Positions 33,493-45,958 of a DNA stretch of 64,000 nt are shown one piece after another. Each line of letters opens with the position of its first letter. The first letter of the stretch is position 1. The notes below the pieces were generated by a model, which was given only the letters and a program-made list of their open reading frames with translations, was not told where the DNA came from and made no database searches. The stretch is from positions 13,504,026 through 13,568,025 of the forward strand of contig CM038924.1 in the NCBI GenBank assembly GCA_021904315.1, given 5' to 3'. Origin of the DNA: Sphagnum magellanicum (lineage: Eukaryota; Streptophyta; Sphagnopsida; Sphagnales; Sphagnaceae). Made by a program: the position numbers and the translations under genes.

Positions 33493-36302
33493 TCAGCTTT
33501 TAACTTTGTTATTCACAGATTGTCTTTTAGGTACTACCCTTGGTATCCGCACCAGACTAGATTTGTGAGAAGAAGACTGGGTTAATAATCTTTGCACCTT
33601 TTTCTCAAACACCTCGTCACTACATCCGTACACGCTGCCCAATGACAAGGACCCAAAAAGCTCTCCAAGGCGATTGTGCCGTGGTATTATTCTCTTTGCC
33701 AGGCTGTAGCTGAAAAATTGAGGGAATTGGACAAGCTCAGCCCGTGAACGTTTCATTGAATCCACAAGGTATCTGTACTTGGGGTCTAGAACTGTTGTTA
33801 TACTAAACCCTAAAAGAGAGGGCAACCTCCTTATCATATCTGGTAATTCCTGCTTGGTGAAACCTAGATCCAGGAAATAACTAACTGTGGGCTTCAGATT
33901 CTTCTCCACGCTCAGTGTCAGTAACTGTGGGTGCCGTGTTACCAGCTTCCCAATATCCTCTGGCTGAATTTGAATGCTTTCAAGAAACTTCACATTTGGC
34001 TGAAGCTTACCCTCGACACTATAAGCTAAGATCATGGGCTTTGTCTTCAGGACCTTGAGAAGTGCAGGCCCTTTCACTCCCAGACTGCGCAGGAACTTGA
34101 CTGTCGGTACCATATTTTCTTCTACACTGAGACCTAAAAGCTGTGGAGCATTGTAGATTACCTTGCCAAGATCTTTCTGCTCAAGCCCCAAGTTCAAAAG
34201 GAACACTGTCTTCAACTCAAAATTATGGCGATTCTTCAGTAGCTGTGGGTGACGTCTGAAAAGTTTCCCCATTAAGCCTGGCTCAACTCCCAAACTCTCA
34301 AGATGCAATACTGTGGGTCGAAAGTCCTGTTCAAGATCATAGCAAAACAACCATGGGAATGATGTCACAATCTTGTCAATGTCATCTGTGCTAGCATTTA
34401 TGCTCTTGAGGTAATCACCAATTGGACCCAAATCCTTCTCCACATCACTGTCAAGTAAAACAGGTCTCCGTACCAGGAGGCTGCCAATGTGTTTTCTTTG
34501 GACTCCAATCTGTTGTAAGTATTCCACCAGGGGCCCAAGTTTCTTTTCTGCCTTGTCTGTGAAGAGAGTGGGATCCCTCACTACTAGCCTCTTTGCATCC
34601 TTGAGTGATATACCCAGATTTTCCAGGAGCATGATTGTTGGATGCAAATCCTTTGATACATCTTGACCTAAAATCTTTGGGTACTTCGTGACCAGCTTCC
34701 CAATTTCTTTCAATGTTAACCCGATGGAGGTCAAGTACTCAGCAACCAGAGCTAGCCTGTCACATTCGTAAGAAAGGAGCTGTGGCCAACTGGAGAGAAT
34801 GCCAGGAAGATGCTCATATCTGTTACAAAGAAGAAAAATAAAATTCATCCTCACTTCTTGAAGCATGATGGTAAATCTATTCAGCATCCTCTGTAAGAAG
34901 ATGATCCATCAGCAATCTGAGTTCTTTGGCATTTGCACAAAACAAAGTACCTTACTCCAATGCTGCGCAGGAATTCAACCTTTGCCATCACAACATCTAT
35001 CCGCCAACCAACAAAAGGGAGCAGCTTGGGGACATCAACAGCCTTCATGCTTATGAGCTGGAAGTAGAAGACCAGCCTTGCCAGTCCTTGCTGCTCTGCA
35101 CACATGGACACTCTTGCTGCAAGTGATGGGAAATCATCCTCATCATCAGCCCCTCCTCCTCCTGTTGATCCCTGTGCTGCCTGATCCCGCTCTGTCAACA
35201 CTCAACCCCCAACATCAAGCTGCAACTCTCAGCCTGATGTTCTGAAATGATTCACCTGTTGGGATGACTTTTCTTGTTGGTCTCTGAATGCTGCCGGCAT
35301 TCTCCAAGTTCTCTTCTGATGACAGATCGACGAGTGTGGCACAAACTGATTTCTGGGGTTTCTGGACTGTAGGGTTTTGTGATCCCTCTTTGAATGCTGT
35401 TGGAATTCAGAAATGGCAGACTAATTTTTTGGATTTCTGGGTGGTGCTACAAATGTGGATTGAATTTTCGTGCATGATCTTGCTGGAGTGGTGGTGATGG
35501 TGTTTTCAAGGTTTGTTGCTGCTACTAGGTCCGGATTTGCAGATGCATCATTGCTACAAAGGAGGAGATTAACAGAAGGAACAGGAGATAGAGGAGGTGG
35601 CGGCAGCTTACCAGGAGTCTGCTTTGCTTCGGCAATGAGGATATCAATGAGCTCGCCAGCATATCTGACAAACTCAAATGCATATCCTGGAGTGACTCCC
35701 TTCTGTTCCAAGAGATCCAGGAGCCCATTCACAGCTTCATTCCTTTCTCTTCTGGAGAAATTAGAGGAGCCTTCAAGAGCACGAGCTTCTCGCTCCAGGA
35801 GAGTGGGAAGTTCCCTAATTCCTCCTGCTGCTGCTGCTCCTACTGCTGCCGCCTTCTTGCTGCCTTTTGTTGTTGTTGCCACAGTTGGAGGCGACACGAT
35901 CAGGTCTTGAATGTCATCGAATTCATGCTTTTCTGTACTGCTGCTGCTGTTACTGCCCTGGTGCTGCTGCTGCTTCTTGTTGACAAGCTTCTTGTCTCGC
36001 GTTGTTGTTGTTGCTGCCGCCTGTGCTGCTCCTCCTACATCGTCCGCCACACTCAGAAGACACGCGAATTTGGAGCAGCTCCTCCTGGACCTCCCTGGAA
36101 CAACTCTTCTGCCATCCCAGTTTCCATATTTGAGAGCTCTCAAGCGCCGCACAGCACTGTGGTGCACAAACGACACTCTCCTGCTGCTGGCACTACTGAT
36201 TATGTTTCTGTGACCTCCTCGACAGGAAGAGAAGCTTGTTGCGATGGTACCAGCAGCAGCAGCAGCACCAGCCAGCCAGCGAGCTCGACAGTGGAGTGAC
36301 AT
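33493..36302 (-). CDS. organellar mTERF-family protein, 3 exons, 752 aa
   Basis: mTERF proteins are helical-repeat nucleic-acid binders in plastids or mitochondria that act in transcription termination, intron splicing and ribosome assembly. Exons on the minus strand: 36,302-35,612, 35,191-34,951 and 34,819-33,493; phases agree and the total is exactly 753 codons. Residues 1-60 are Ala/Arg/Ser-rich with no acidic residues, typical of an organelle transit peptide. Residues 75-160 are low complexity (Ala, Gln, Lys, Ser). A helical region (EREARALEGSSNFSRRERNE, LLDLLEQKG) precedes exon 2. From residue about 310 there are some ten mTERF motifs with the usual P-x-LL/IL end, such as LTLKEIGKLVTKYPKILG, VQRKHIGSLLVRRPVLL, LEQKDLGKVIYNAPQLLG, IQPEDIGKLVTRHPQLL and FTKQELPDMIRRLPSLLG. 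The C-terminus is basic. The frame is intact. Which mTERF subgroup it belongs to is not clear from motifs alone. It is divergent from the RRM/CCCH gene. Confidence 0.92.
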
Positions 36303-38622
36303 GGACTTGCGATGTCAAAGCATGGTCTCCTGCGTTTCCCTCGAATGCCGCGCAGCAAGTCCTAAACCAACAAGCTTCCCGAATCCCCCTTCCCCACCAC
36401 AAGCTTTTTCTGGAACGAAACTGCGATCACACACCCCCGGTCCTATTTCTCAGCGAAGAAGATGCTGCAATTCCAGAGCCAGAAAGAGGAGCTGCAATTC
36501 CAGACAACCTCGAAGCATAAAGCTCCAACAACATTTAGGGTTTGCGAGAATCACGAAGTCTCACGGAGTTTGGGCTTTGCTCTCCTCCTGAAACTCGCAG
36601 CAAAAGCTTTCGGTTTTGGGTGATTGGGTATGCAGCAGGAATCATCCAGCGGATTTGGCTGCAGCTTTTACGCAAAATTCCGAGCTAATTCCAACAATCC
36701 GACGCGAGAAGGACGACGAAGAAGTCGCTGACCCCATTCTTTCTTTCTTCCTCCCGTTTTGCACGCACATTGAGTGAGTGAAGAGCAGAGGAGGAGGAAC
36801 CCATTTCGTCATCTTCTCCAGTTCGTGTCTTCTGCACGCACAGTAGAGCTAGCTCCTGTCATGCACTACTACTACAAAGCAGCGTCTCACACCCTCTTCT
36901 TCTTCTTCTTCTCCTTCTGTGCTTGTGTCCGATCGTGGTGCTCCTTGTAAGAAGATTCTTCTGTTGTGTTTGGATTTGTGACGGACGGCTTTCCAGCAAA
37001 CGCGACTTCCTTTGCGCTGCTCATTCCGGAAACCTCTTCCTTGGACTGCAAGAAGAAAGAAACAGCGATACTTTGCCAGGTTCCAGATCTTTTCTGCATG
37101 CATTCTTGTAAGGCTCTGGAGTTCGCACTCTATGCTCTGTGTCTGTTTGTGTTTCAGTCACTGACTCCTCGTCTTGTTCCAGCTCCTAAAACTGGAGTTC
37201 TCTTTTGCTGCAAAATGTAAAACCCTTTTGGTGCATCGAGGAGTAGGTTTTTAGTCCTCTTCTTCCTAAATGCATTGTTGCATCTCCTCCCATCACACCT
37301 GATCTTCTAACTGTAAGAAGCATTACATGTTGGTTACCAACCAACATGATGATGCAAACATGCCACAATCTTTGCATAAGAGTACTTACCTAAAGCAGGT
37401 GAACAAACAAGAATGTAGGATCTCTTTTCTCCTCTCTGTTGTTGGGTTGAGCCTTGCTGGAGAGGGAAGAAAACTTGTTGGGTTTCCTGGGTGGTGCATG
37501 AGAAGAAAAAGGCCCTTGTAATTGTGCACTCCTTTGGATTGCTGCTGTCACTCTGTTTCCCTGAAACCCTATATCTCCAAATGAGGAGCAATCTCGAACT
37601 GCAGCTTCAAGCCAGGCCAAGTTTTGGGTTCTTCTTACACACAGTATTTAGTACTATTTGATGGCTATAACAAAGAGCTCCTCATTTGTAGACTGGGAAT
37701 TTTGTGTTGTTTTGCTTGACTCTAGAGGTACACTTTGAACAGAGAGGAATGAGATTTTGCCAAAAATGAATGCAGAGCTTTTGGCAGCTAGCTTAACAGC
37801 CAATGCTATAGGGGTGGTGTTTTTCTCAGATGGGTGTTGCAAGAATTTGTTTGAGACGTGGATTCCTTGTTACATTTGAATTTTGAGGAAGGCATCCTTT
37901 CTTCCAATTGTAGGAATGTAAGGACTTGCCATTGTTGGACATCCCTTCTTCCAATTGTTCGAATGCAAGGACTTGCCCATTATTGTCCTTTACATCAGTT
38001 CTAGCTTGTTACATGCCAGGCCATGGTGTTACTTTGTTCAAGTTTGTGTGCAAAGATTGGCTCAACAAATCCTAACATGTTGACAACATTCATGCAGTGA
38101 GCATGCTTGGGTATGTTGGCGACAGAGGCGTTTGAGCACAGGTTCATCATGTGCATTAAACATGCACTTAGCTTATGCACAAACCAAGACCTGTGGTGGT
38201 GGAATTGTTTGCGAGATAGTTGCTGTGGATACAGCTGGTGGAGCAGTATGCAGGTATACAGGTAGCAGTTGAGTGGATGCTTACATTCCTGGGTTTAGTG
38301 CATGACACTTCCCATGTGTAGGGCTGGCATGTATGCTGTGAATGAAGGTACCTGTGCATACAAGATGAGCTTGCTGAAAGGAGAAGAACACTCTTGTGTG
38401 GCCGTTGCCCTGCTAGTCTATCAAAGGGGAGTGGTGTATTAGTATTCTGGGTATAAGAGCAGTAGAAAATGAGGTAGGGATTGCACAGAATGAAAGCCGA
38501 CTACAAAGAGCGGTTGAAGATAGTGCTACAGGTGTTGCAGCCACTCCAGTTCTCCAAAGCACTGATCATACGCACTGTACGCAACCTTCTGAATGTGTGA
38601 TTTCTCTCCCTTTGGCCCCTAG
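36303..38622. promoter_or_regulatory. divergent intergenic region and probable 5' leader of the RRM/CCCH gene
   Basis: Lies between the mTERF start codon (36,302, minus) and the first supported coding exons of the plus-strand gene. The first 600 bases are comparatively GC-rich, and a CT-rich tract (cttcttcttcttctccttct near 36,897) resembles a plant leader, so a shared bidirectional promoter at about 36.35-36.9 kb is likely. A 34-codon reading frame starting at 36,630 (MQQESSSGFGC..) could be an upstream ORF or a first exon; nothing decides. At 38,463-38,655 another open stretch might be part of an upstream exon. At 38,623-38,655 an acceptor-like tttggcccctag precedes 11 codons (DCSAIIIFGYL) ending at a GTAAGC donor in the phase needed by the next exon. 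Confidence 0.45.
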
Positions 38623-38755
38623 GACTGCTCTGCAATCATTATCTTTGGCTACCTTGTAAGCATTTATAGACCTAATTTCCACTGTTTGTATGAATAAACT
38701 TTTGTATGCAACGGTGGTCATTGGGTCAACTGTTCATTGTGATTCTGCACCCTAG

Positions 38756-41700
38756 GGACTTCCAAGACCTGTAGGGAACAATATTGCTGGCTTACAAACA
38801 GTAGAATGTCCACTTCCATTCTGTGGGATTTATATTGACCATTGTAAGCTCTTGTGAACTCCATTATTTTGTTTTTTTTTTTAATGCAGTCCATGGCATG
38901 CTAAGAAGGTGCTGTTCTTGTGGGGCAGGTTTATGGAGTAGAAGCAGGGTGGTCCTATATTGAAGAAGATGAATACAAAAACGTTTTAAACTGCATTGTT
39001 GCAGAGCGGAATGAGAAGCGAGGACAAAAAGTAAGATCCTAAGATCCATATGCTCTTTTGTCTTATGCTTGTTTGATATGTTCTCAACACTATGAGTTCT
39101 CAGATTCGAACAGTTGTAGATGGGACAAAGCTGGGGTAAACTTGTTGCCCTTTCTTGAGGTCCCCAGCAGAGGCACCACATTCTGGATGACTTGGCGTAT
39201 ATGGATCAGTGAATATGGAGTGAATCATGAACCTCTGGCAAGGTGACTATGATGAGCTTAACACCATGAACTTGTATTTGTGATGTCTCACAAAATTACC
39301 TTCACTTCAACTTTCTGTAATGTGATCCCTTCATACTTGACTGGAAGTTTCTGTGCGAAGAGAAATATTTTCAGCAAGTCCAGCCTTCCCAACTCTTCAA
39401 GGAAGAGGGTGTTGCTCTAAGTCTTTTTGTTACAATAGTAGTTGGTGGCATTGACATGTCCTCTTGCTGTTTTGGATGAAACCAGATCTCACATGCTCCA
39501 ACACAGACTGAATCTGCTGGTGAGACCCAAGATGTGCATGAGTTTAACAGGAGGTTTGGCAAAACCACAGGCCCGACACAAGCTATACATGTCTCACCAG
39601 CTGCTGAAATGTCCACAGAAAATTGTGCTCCTTCGCATCATGAGGACCCAGATTCACCAGACATCCATCAGCACCAGAGGAGGCTATGGTCACAAAAGAT
39701 TGGTATACCTCCCCTTGCTTGCTTCCGAGAGACAAGCCCAGTTCTTGGTGCTGAAGAACCTGAAGTTTTGTTGGGAAGTCCTGGGAATGTTATCTTAGAC
39801 ACTGAGAAATCACATGAAGACAATGTGTGTTCAAATGATAAGCCAAATAGAGAAGTTCAGGATTCATGGGATACAGATGGCTCTAATTCCCCAAAACCAA
39901 ATAAAGGAAGATGTCGGATAAGGAAGGCTGGAAGATCTGGGGCTCTGCTAGAGCCAAGAGATGAAGCAGCCCTGGCCCAGGAGTTGACGGGTGTTAGTCC
40001 TGTATCAGATTTTGAAGATGAGGGTCAGAACCAGCAAGACTTATGTCAAGATGTCAGCAGATCTACTGAAAAGCTAAAGAATGACAAAGGTGGCATTGGA
40101 GAAGCAGATTGGACACCAAAGAGTTTGTTCCAGAAGGTTGTGAGTGACAGCAATCAAGCTCCAAGCAGTGGCCAATCACAGTCTTGTGAACAAGAAGGCA
40201 GAGTGGCAAATGATTCCCATGATGACATGGACATGAGAGGAAAACTGGGTGGTCAAATCAAAACAAGAGACCAATTGGATCATAGAGATCTTCCAACAGT
40301 CAAGCGCATTGTTGGTGTAAAAGGTAAGAGACCTGACCAGATTTTTCCAGTCAAAAAGGTCTCGAACAGTGAGAGTAATGACCTTGCTGCAACTCCATCA
40401 CCACCCAAGAAAGCAAGGCTTGGAGCCAATGCAGTTGACATTCAAAGTTGCCCCCCAGTTGTTGGTGGGAAGGTGCCCAAAGGTTCGGGTTGTGGACTGT
40501 TGTCAATGGATTCTGAGGAAAAGAAGATGGTACCTGGAAACAAGTCTTCAACCAAACTTCAAGGTGTAGCAACAAAAGCAAGGGGAGACCAGGCAGAGGG
40601 TGACTCCTTGTGCGGAATTCCAGGTGTAGCAACAGCACTTGTGATTACCCGAGATGGAACGGCTACAAAAGAAATAGATGTTGGGAGGACAACAGCTTTC
40701 AAACTTGGGGGAAAGAAGGGTAGTAGTAGTTTCCTTCAGAGGCAAAAGAGAAGTGTGACCATTGCTGAAGATTTTTCCAATAGGCACATTTCTCATGTTG
40801 ACACCTGGAGCCTGGAAGCTTGCTTGACAAGAGCCCCACCTCTGGGTTCTCCCCCATCTGGGCTGAGATCCAATGCAAAGGTCTCAGCAGTCACAAATTG
40901 TTCATCTGATCATGACCAGTTGTTGGTTGGCCAGGGCGCCAATGCTGGAGAGCTTGTGATAGATCCGACATATACAGTCACAAAGCCAGACACCCATGCA
41001 GTTTTTCCATTGAACAAAGTTCCCCAGCCTTCTTTGTCTGGTGAAGTCAGCAACCATGAAACTGCAAGAGCTGCTGGAACAGGCATAGCTGGTAGTAGCT
41101 CAAATAGACTGCTAGAGCTAGACAAGTATAATATGCAACTGCGATCCCCTTTATCTGTATCTGAACTTGATGAAGCTCCATCCCCTGAACTCCCACCAGG
41201 ATTTGCAAATCAGATTTCTCATAAGAGAGATTTGGCTGCTACAGTTGCTTTGCATCAATCTGGGTGCGCACTTTCAAATCTGCAAAAGCTCCAAGAGCAC
41301 AAGGATTTTCCAGAGAGAGCCATACCTGAGCATGTGTGGGGACCTGTGAGCCAAGTTAGACCCACAGCACCAATTCTCCTTGACAACTCTTGCACAGCTT
41401 CTGCTGCACCTTGCACGTCTGGTCCTCTACAACCTCAGTCCCCCTTGCTTGCACAGTCTTCTCCAATTAAAAATCCTTCGCTACCTCCAGGTCAAGTCTC
41501 CTTCCAGGCAATGTTCTGTAGATTTTTCATATTGAGGGGCAACTGTAATGCCCACTAGCCTAAGCTGGGCTGGCTGTAAAGGCACAAGGAAAAATCGGGG
41601 AAGAGTCAGATAGGTACAAGGAGGAGATCACACTGTAGTGTTGTCTGTTAAGACCATGACAAATGTCACATAGCAAGTCATCCTTGAATGTGGTTATTTG

Positions 41701-44700
41701 CTATATGCACTACATGAACTTTGGATGGTATCTGACATCCTTTGTACTGTAGCAGGTAAATTGGCTTCAGTTTTGAGGCCAATAAATACATCTGTAAAAT
41801 CTGAGTTGACCCCCCAAGGTCCAGGCTTCCAGCTTCAGAGCAGCATACCGCCATTCATGCCACCAAATCCAATGCCACCAAGACTACCTCCAAATCAATT
41901 TCCTTCAGTTGCAGGCATGGTTTCACCAGATTTGCCAGACTCATTACCACAAAGGCCTTTGCCATCTTTGCCTAGTGATGGGACACAGCTCAAACAAGAA
42001 TACTCTTTTGGGCCACTGCATCCTCCAGGTATGATATGTCCAATTCTGGGAACTCATCATGTTAATAAGTTGAAACTAGTTTGCAAGGAGACTCTTACAA
42101 AAAGCAAGACCAGTACCTTGGTTTCAACCACCAGGTATCTGCCTCATAAAGAATGTTATATTGCAGTGGTATCAATACACACTGTAATTGAGATTTTTCT
42201 GATACAAAAGACACTGCAGTCTCTCTCTGTTGTTCTTTGTGTGTAATTTGTATCTGGCTTCTTCTCATGTCCTGGTGGTTTTGCATGATGGTTGGTTGGT
42301 CCCTAATACTATGTGGATGGACGGACACTACTGCATCTGTCCCTCAGGGCCATCAAATGTCTTTCCACCAGAAGCTAGTTGTTTGTCCTCACTTCGATCA
42401 ACCTCTCCACACAGCAACAATGGAACCCAACAATCATCTTCAGCAATTCCATCTGGATGGCCTTCATCTGTCCCCTCTGTGCCACCTCCACAGTTGTTTC
42501 CTCCTGGAATGGAACCCGTGACCAGCATGACTGTAACAGGAACTCCACTTGGAAGCAGGCTGAGCTCCATTGCTCCCTCTCCTACTTCCCTCATCAGCAA
42601 CAGTTTTCCTCCTCCAATGGGTACCAATTCAGCAATCCCTTCAGTTGGGCACAAGGCATTTGATGCCAGACGTGATGCACGTGAGCATGCAAAGTCAATT
42701 TTTGTGGGGAATATTCCAGTGGGCTTGGTGAATACAGTCCTGGTAATACGAGAAGCTTTGGAGGCATATTTCAAGCCTCTAGAGTTTGTGCCTGCAAAGA
42801 GTGCAGAAATTCAGCACATTTCTCTCTACGAACGCAGCACTGGCAGCTATGCTTTTGCTCAATTTTCCTCAGAGGTGTTTGCACGCATTGTCCTTGATGC
42901 TTGCCAGGTGAAAAGTATGCCATTGCAAGTCAATGGAGTACAACTTTCGGTGGGAAGAAACTTGAAGGCAGAGATGGTGCCAGCAATGCCTAGAGAGAGG
43001 ATGTTCAAAGGAGATCGTGTCTTGGACCCAGCCAAGATGTTGTACGTAGGCAACCTCCCGGAACAATGGCGTAGTGAACAACTCCTCCAGAAACGGTTTT
43101 CCGAAATTCTTGGAGGTTCCAACCCAGGAGCCGATTCCAATTTTTTGTCTGCAATCTATATTCTTCCTGAGTGTGTGGATGTCTATCTAGAGCTTTCTTC
43201 AGATGTGGTGGCAGATGCTCTGGTTTACAAGTGCATTAAGGATTCCAAGTTGTTGGAAAGCATGGGTGACTCTGTTTTCATCTGCCGCCACCCTAAGTTT
43301 GTGCCTCTTTTTGCCTTGGCAAGCAAGTCTACATCATGCACTCTTGCAATTCCAAACCAAAATGTGGAAAAGCCTCTGCCCAAGGATTCAAAACTTGCAG
43401 CTGAGGAAGAGTCGGCAAGTCGGTGGCAAAGTACTCTGTATGTAGGGAATCTGCCCCTCACAGCAGAGGCATACAATGTTCATGACTTGCGAGAGGTTTT
43501 TGACAGAATGTTGTGCTGCACACTTGAAGACAAGCCGGTTGTGAGGTGGGTGAAGGCTGTGACATGGCCTCCAGGAAGGCACTATGCCCATGTGGAATTC
43601 AACTCAGAATTGGCTGCAAATGCCATTATGGATGCCTACATTGAGCAGACAGCTGAGTTTTGCCTAAATGATGCAGCCTTTTGCATGTTCCGGCACCAAA
43701 AATATGTGCGCCCAGGGGCAGTTTACAAGACAACCAATCATGGTGTATTGAATTTGAACTTGACAGTAGAGGTAAACCAAGAGAAGAAGAGTATCAAGAA
43801 TTTAAGCTTGGAATCCCAGAGCAGTGAACAATGTCTTGATGCTTTAGAACTAGATGGAGAGGAAGGAGATGAGAGCCTCGATGAAAGTGTGCAAGCTGTG
43901 CACATGGAATTGAAGCCAGATGAAATGGCTGCAGCAGTGCATGCAGTTCCTGCACTCATCAAAGGTGTCAATGAGGTTACAGAACAAGGCAATGTGGGTG
44001 GGTGGAGCACCCATCTTTATAAGACTAGGCTATGTAATAAGTTCAACAATGGAGGTTGTCCTTATGGTGCACGGTGTAGGTATGCACATGGAGTAGAAGA
44101 ACTCTTGCGGCCTGCTCCTCCACAGATGCCTCATGCTCAGGGGAGAAGATCAGCTGTGACTCCACCATTGGGATCCAGTAGTAGTACAGGTCTGACAACA
44201 GATTTCACAGGCAGGCAAGATACCACTGATACAGGTGACGAGTATGTGGATCCAAAGAGTGTTATCTGTGTGCGGGGAGTCGCAGGTGGTCTCACTTCAT
44301 TTTCACTCAAGGGAGCCATGAATGAACTTTTTGAGAGGACACTCAAGACCACCGGTGTACTAGAATTTGGAAAGCATGTTGTGCGCTACTCACAATTTAA
44401 GGATAACTCAAAGCAGGCCCTTGTCACCCTTCTCAATGTGGAGGCTGCCACTGCAATCCTCTCAGTTGTGGAGCCTTTGAAGATTGCAGGCCAGCCTCTT
44501 GTGATACTACCATGGTCAAATATGCAGCAGCAGAAACTGCAACCACTTCCCAAAGCGAATGCTGGTCAGCCTGGGTTCCAGCCTACTTTTAACTTAGGAG
44601 ATACTCATGACGTACTGAGTTCATCTCCTGGTAATAGCAGAGCACCTCATGGTTGGCTACCCCCTTCATGGTCAGGCCCAGAGCAGCCGTGGTCTGTACA

Positions 44701-45958
44701 TCCTCCAGGGCTGTCATCTGTTGAGTGTCCGCCGCATGTTGGTCAATTTGGTCCTCCTCCCCAGACTGGTATGGTTCCACTGCCATTCTTACCTACCCAA
44801 GGTCAGCCAGACTTTGGCAGACCTCCCCTGCCAAGTGGCCCCTTATGCCATCCAAGCTTTGGTCCTCACAATGGAATCAGGCCACCACCACCATGGACAC
44901 CAAGTCCTCCAATTCCATCTGCACACCATCTTCAGTCTCCTGGTGGAGATGGGTGGCCAGCACCACCCTCTGCCTGGGTTGAGCCTCATCATGGCCTGCA
45001 TCCTGGAAACTTTGGCTGGAGACACAATGAAGGTGTGTTGCATCCCGATTTAATTTCTCCACCACTTCAGCAACACAGAGATGGTGTCCATAGAATGCAC
45101 TTTTCACATGAGGATACCAAATTCAGGGCAGAATTACTATGTCAAAGCAGCAACAAAGTTGACAAGAACACAGGTGGGTGGTTGGAAGATGATGATGATG
45201 AGCCCGGAATGCCTGCATCCGAGCCTGCTACGGGTGATGGAGACAGAAGAGGAGTGGATCCGGAGGGGGGACGGATAATCTCTGAGGAGGCCAGTGCATC
45301 TAATGTTGATCCCTTTCAACATAAGCAGGTAGACAGTGGTGCAAAGGCCGAGCTTGCAACTAGCGTATCCGACCATATTCATCCAGCAACATCGTTGTCT
45401 GATGTTTCAAGATCCGGGAAACAAACCCCTGACATTGGAAATATTTCCTTTGCAGACCAAAATCCTATCTCCAGCCAAGAACCCATCTCCAGTAGGGATA
45501 GCCATTGGGTAGAGGATGGTGAGCTTAGGCGAGAAGGGAATAAAAGGAAGCGAGAGACTGATAGGAGCGGCATTGAGGCTAAGGGACACTCTAGTCATGA
45601 TAATCGCATGACAAAGCACAAGTTACACAAGGAGGCAGACTGGGATTTGGGGGATCGAGGCCATGAAGCAAAGGACCAAAGCAGGAAGTCCAGTAGAGAT
45701 CGAGAAGTAGGCCACTCCTCCATCAGGCAGAAACCGCATCATGATCGAAGGGATCCACCTCAAGAGTCAGATGGAAGAGATGCCAGCTGGCATAGACCAA
45801 GTCGAAGCTCAGGAAGGAGATGGGATGTAGAACCCCATGAAAAATCTGACCGGGAATCACGACGGAAGTCAGATTCAGGTAACCACAAAACCAACTCTAC
45901 AAGCAAACTTGACAGGGGGACCATAGATGATAGATCAAGGTCCCGACGGCATAATTGA
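38756..45958 (+). CDS. large RRM and CCCH zinc-finger RNA-binding protein, >=2,025 aa
   Basis: Probable nuclear RNA-processing protein. Exons by splice motif and phase: 38,756-38,843, 38,909-39,030, 39,507-41,490, 41,756-42,028 and 42,348-45,958; the true N-terminus may lie further upstream. Numbering from 38,756: residues 1-70 contain VECPLPFCGIYIDH and YGVEAGWSYIEEDEYKNVLN; 71-820 are a long low-complexity, Ser/Pro-rich region. RRM-like domains lie at about 930-1030 (SIFVGNIP, GSYAFAQF), 1050-1145 (MLYVGNLPEQW), 1180-1285 (STLYVGNLP, HYAHVEF) and 1455-1545 (VICVRGV). One C-x7-C-x5-C-x3-H finger (TRLCNKFNNGGCPYGARCRY then AH) sits at about 1380-1402. Residues 1560-1735 are Pro/Gly-rich and 1885-2025 are Arg/Ser/Asp/His-rich, like an RS domain. 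Combined RRM and CCCH domains resemble U2AF-, RBM26- or plant C3H41-like factors; I cannot pick one. An alternative donor at 41,545 is also in phase (see findings). If the upstream exons are wrong, translation could start at the ATG at 39,609. Confidence 0.85.

Noticed and set aside
35907-36591. Leu/Cys-rich and Ser/Pro-rich plus-strand frames of 94-130 codons
   Set aside because: Antisense shadows of GCN-repeat-rich mTERF exon 1 and its GC-rich upstream region.
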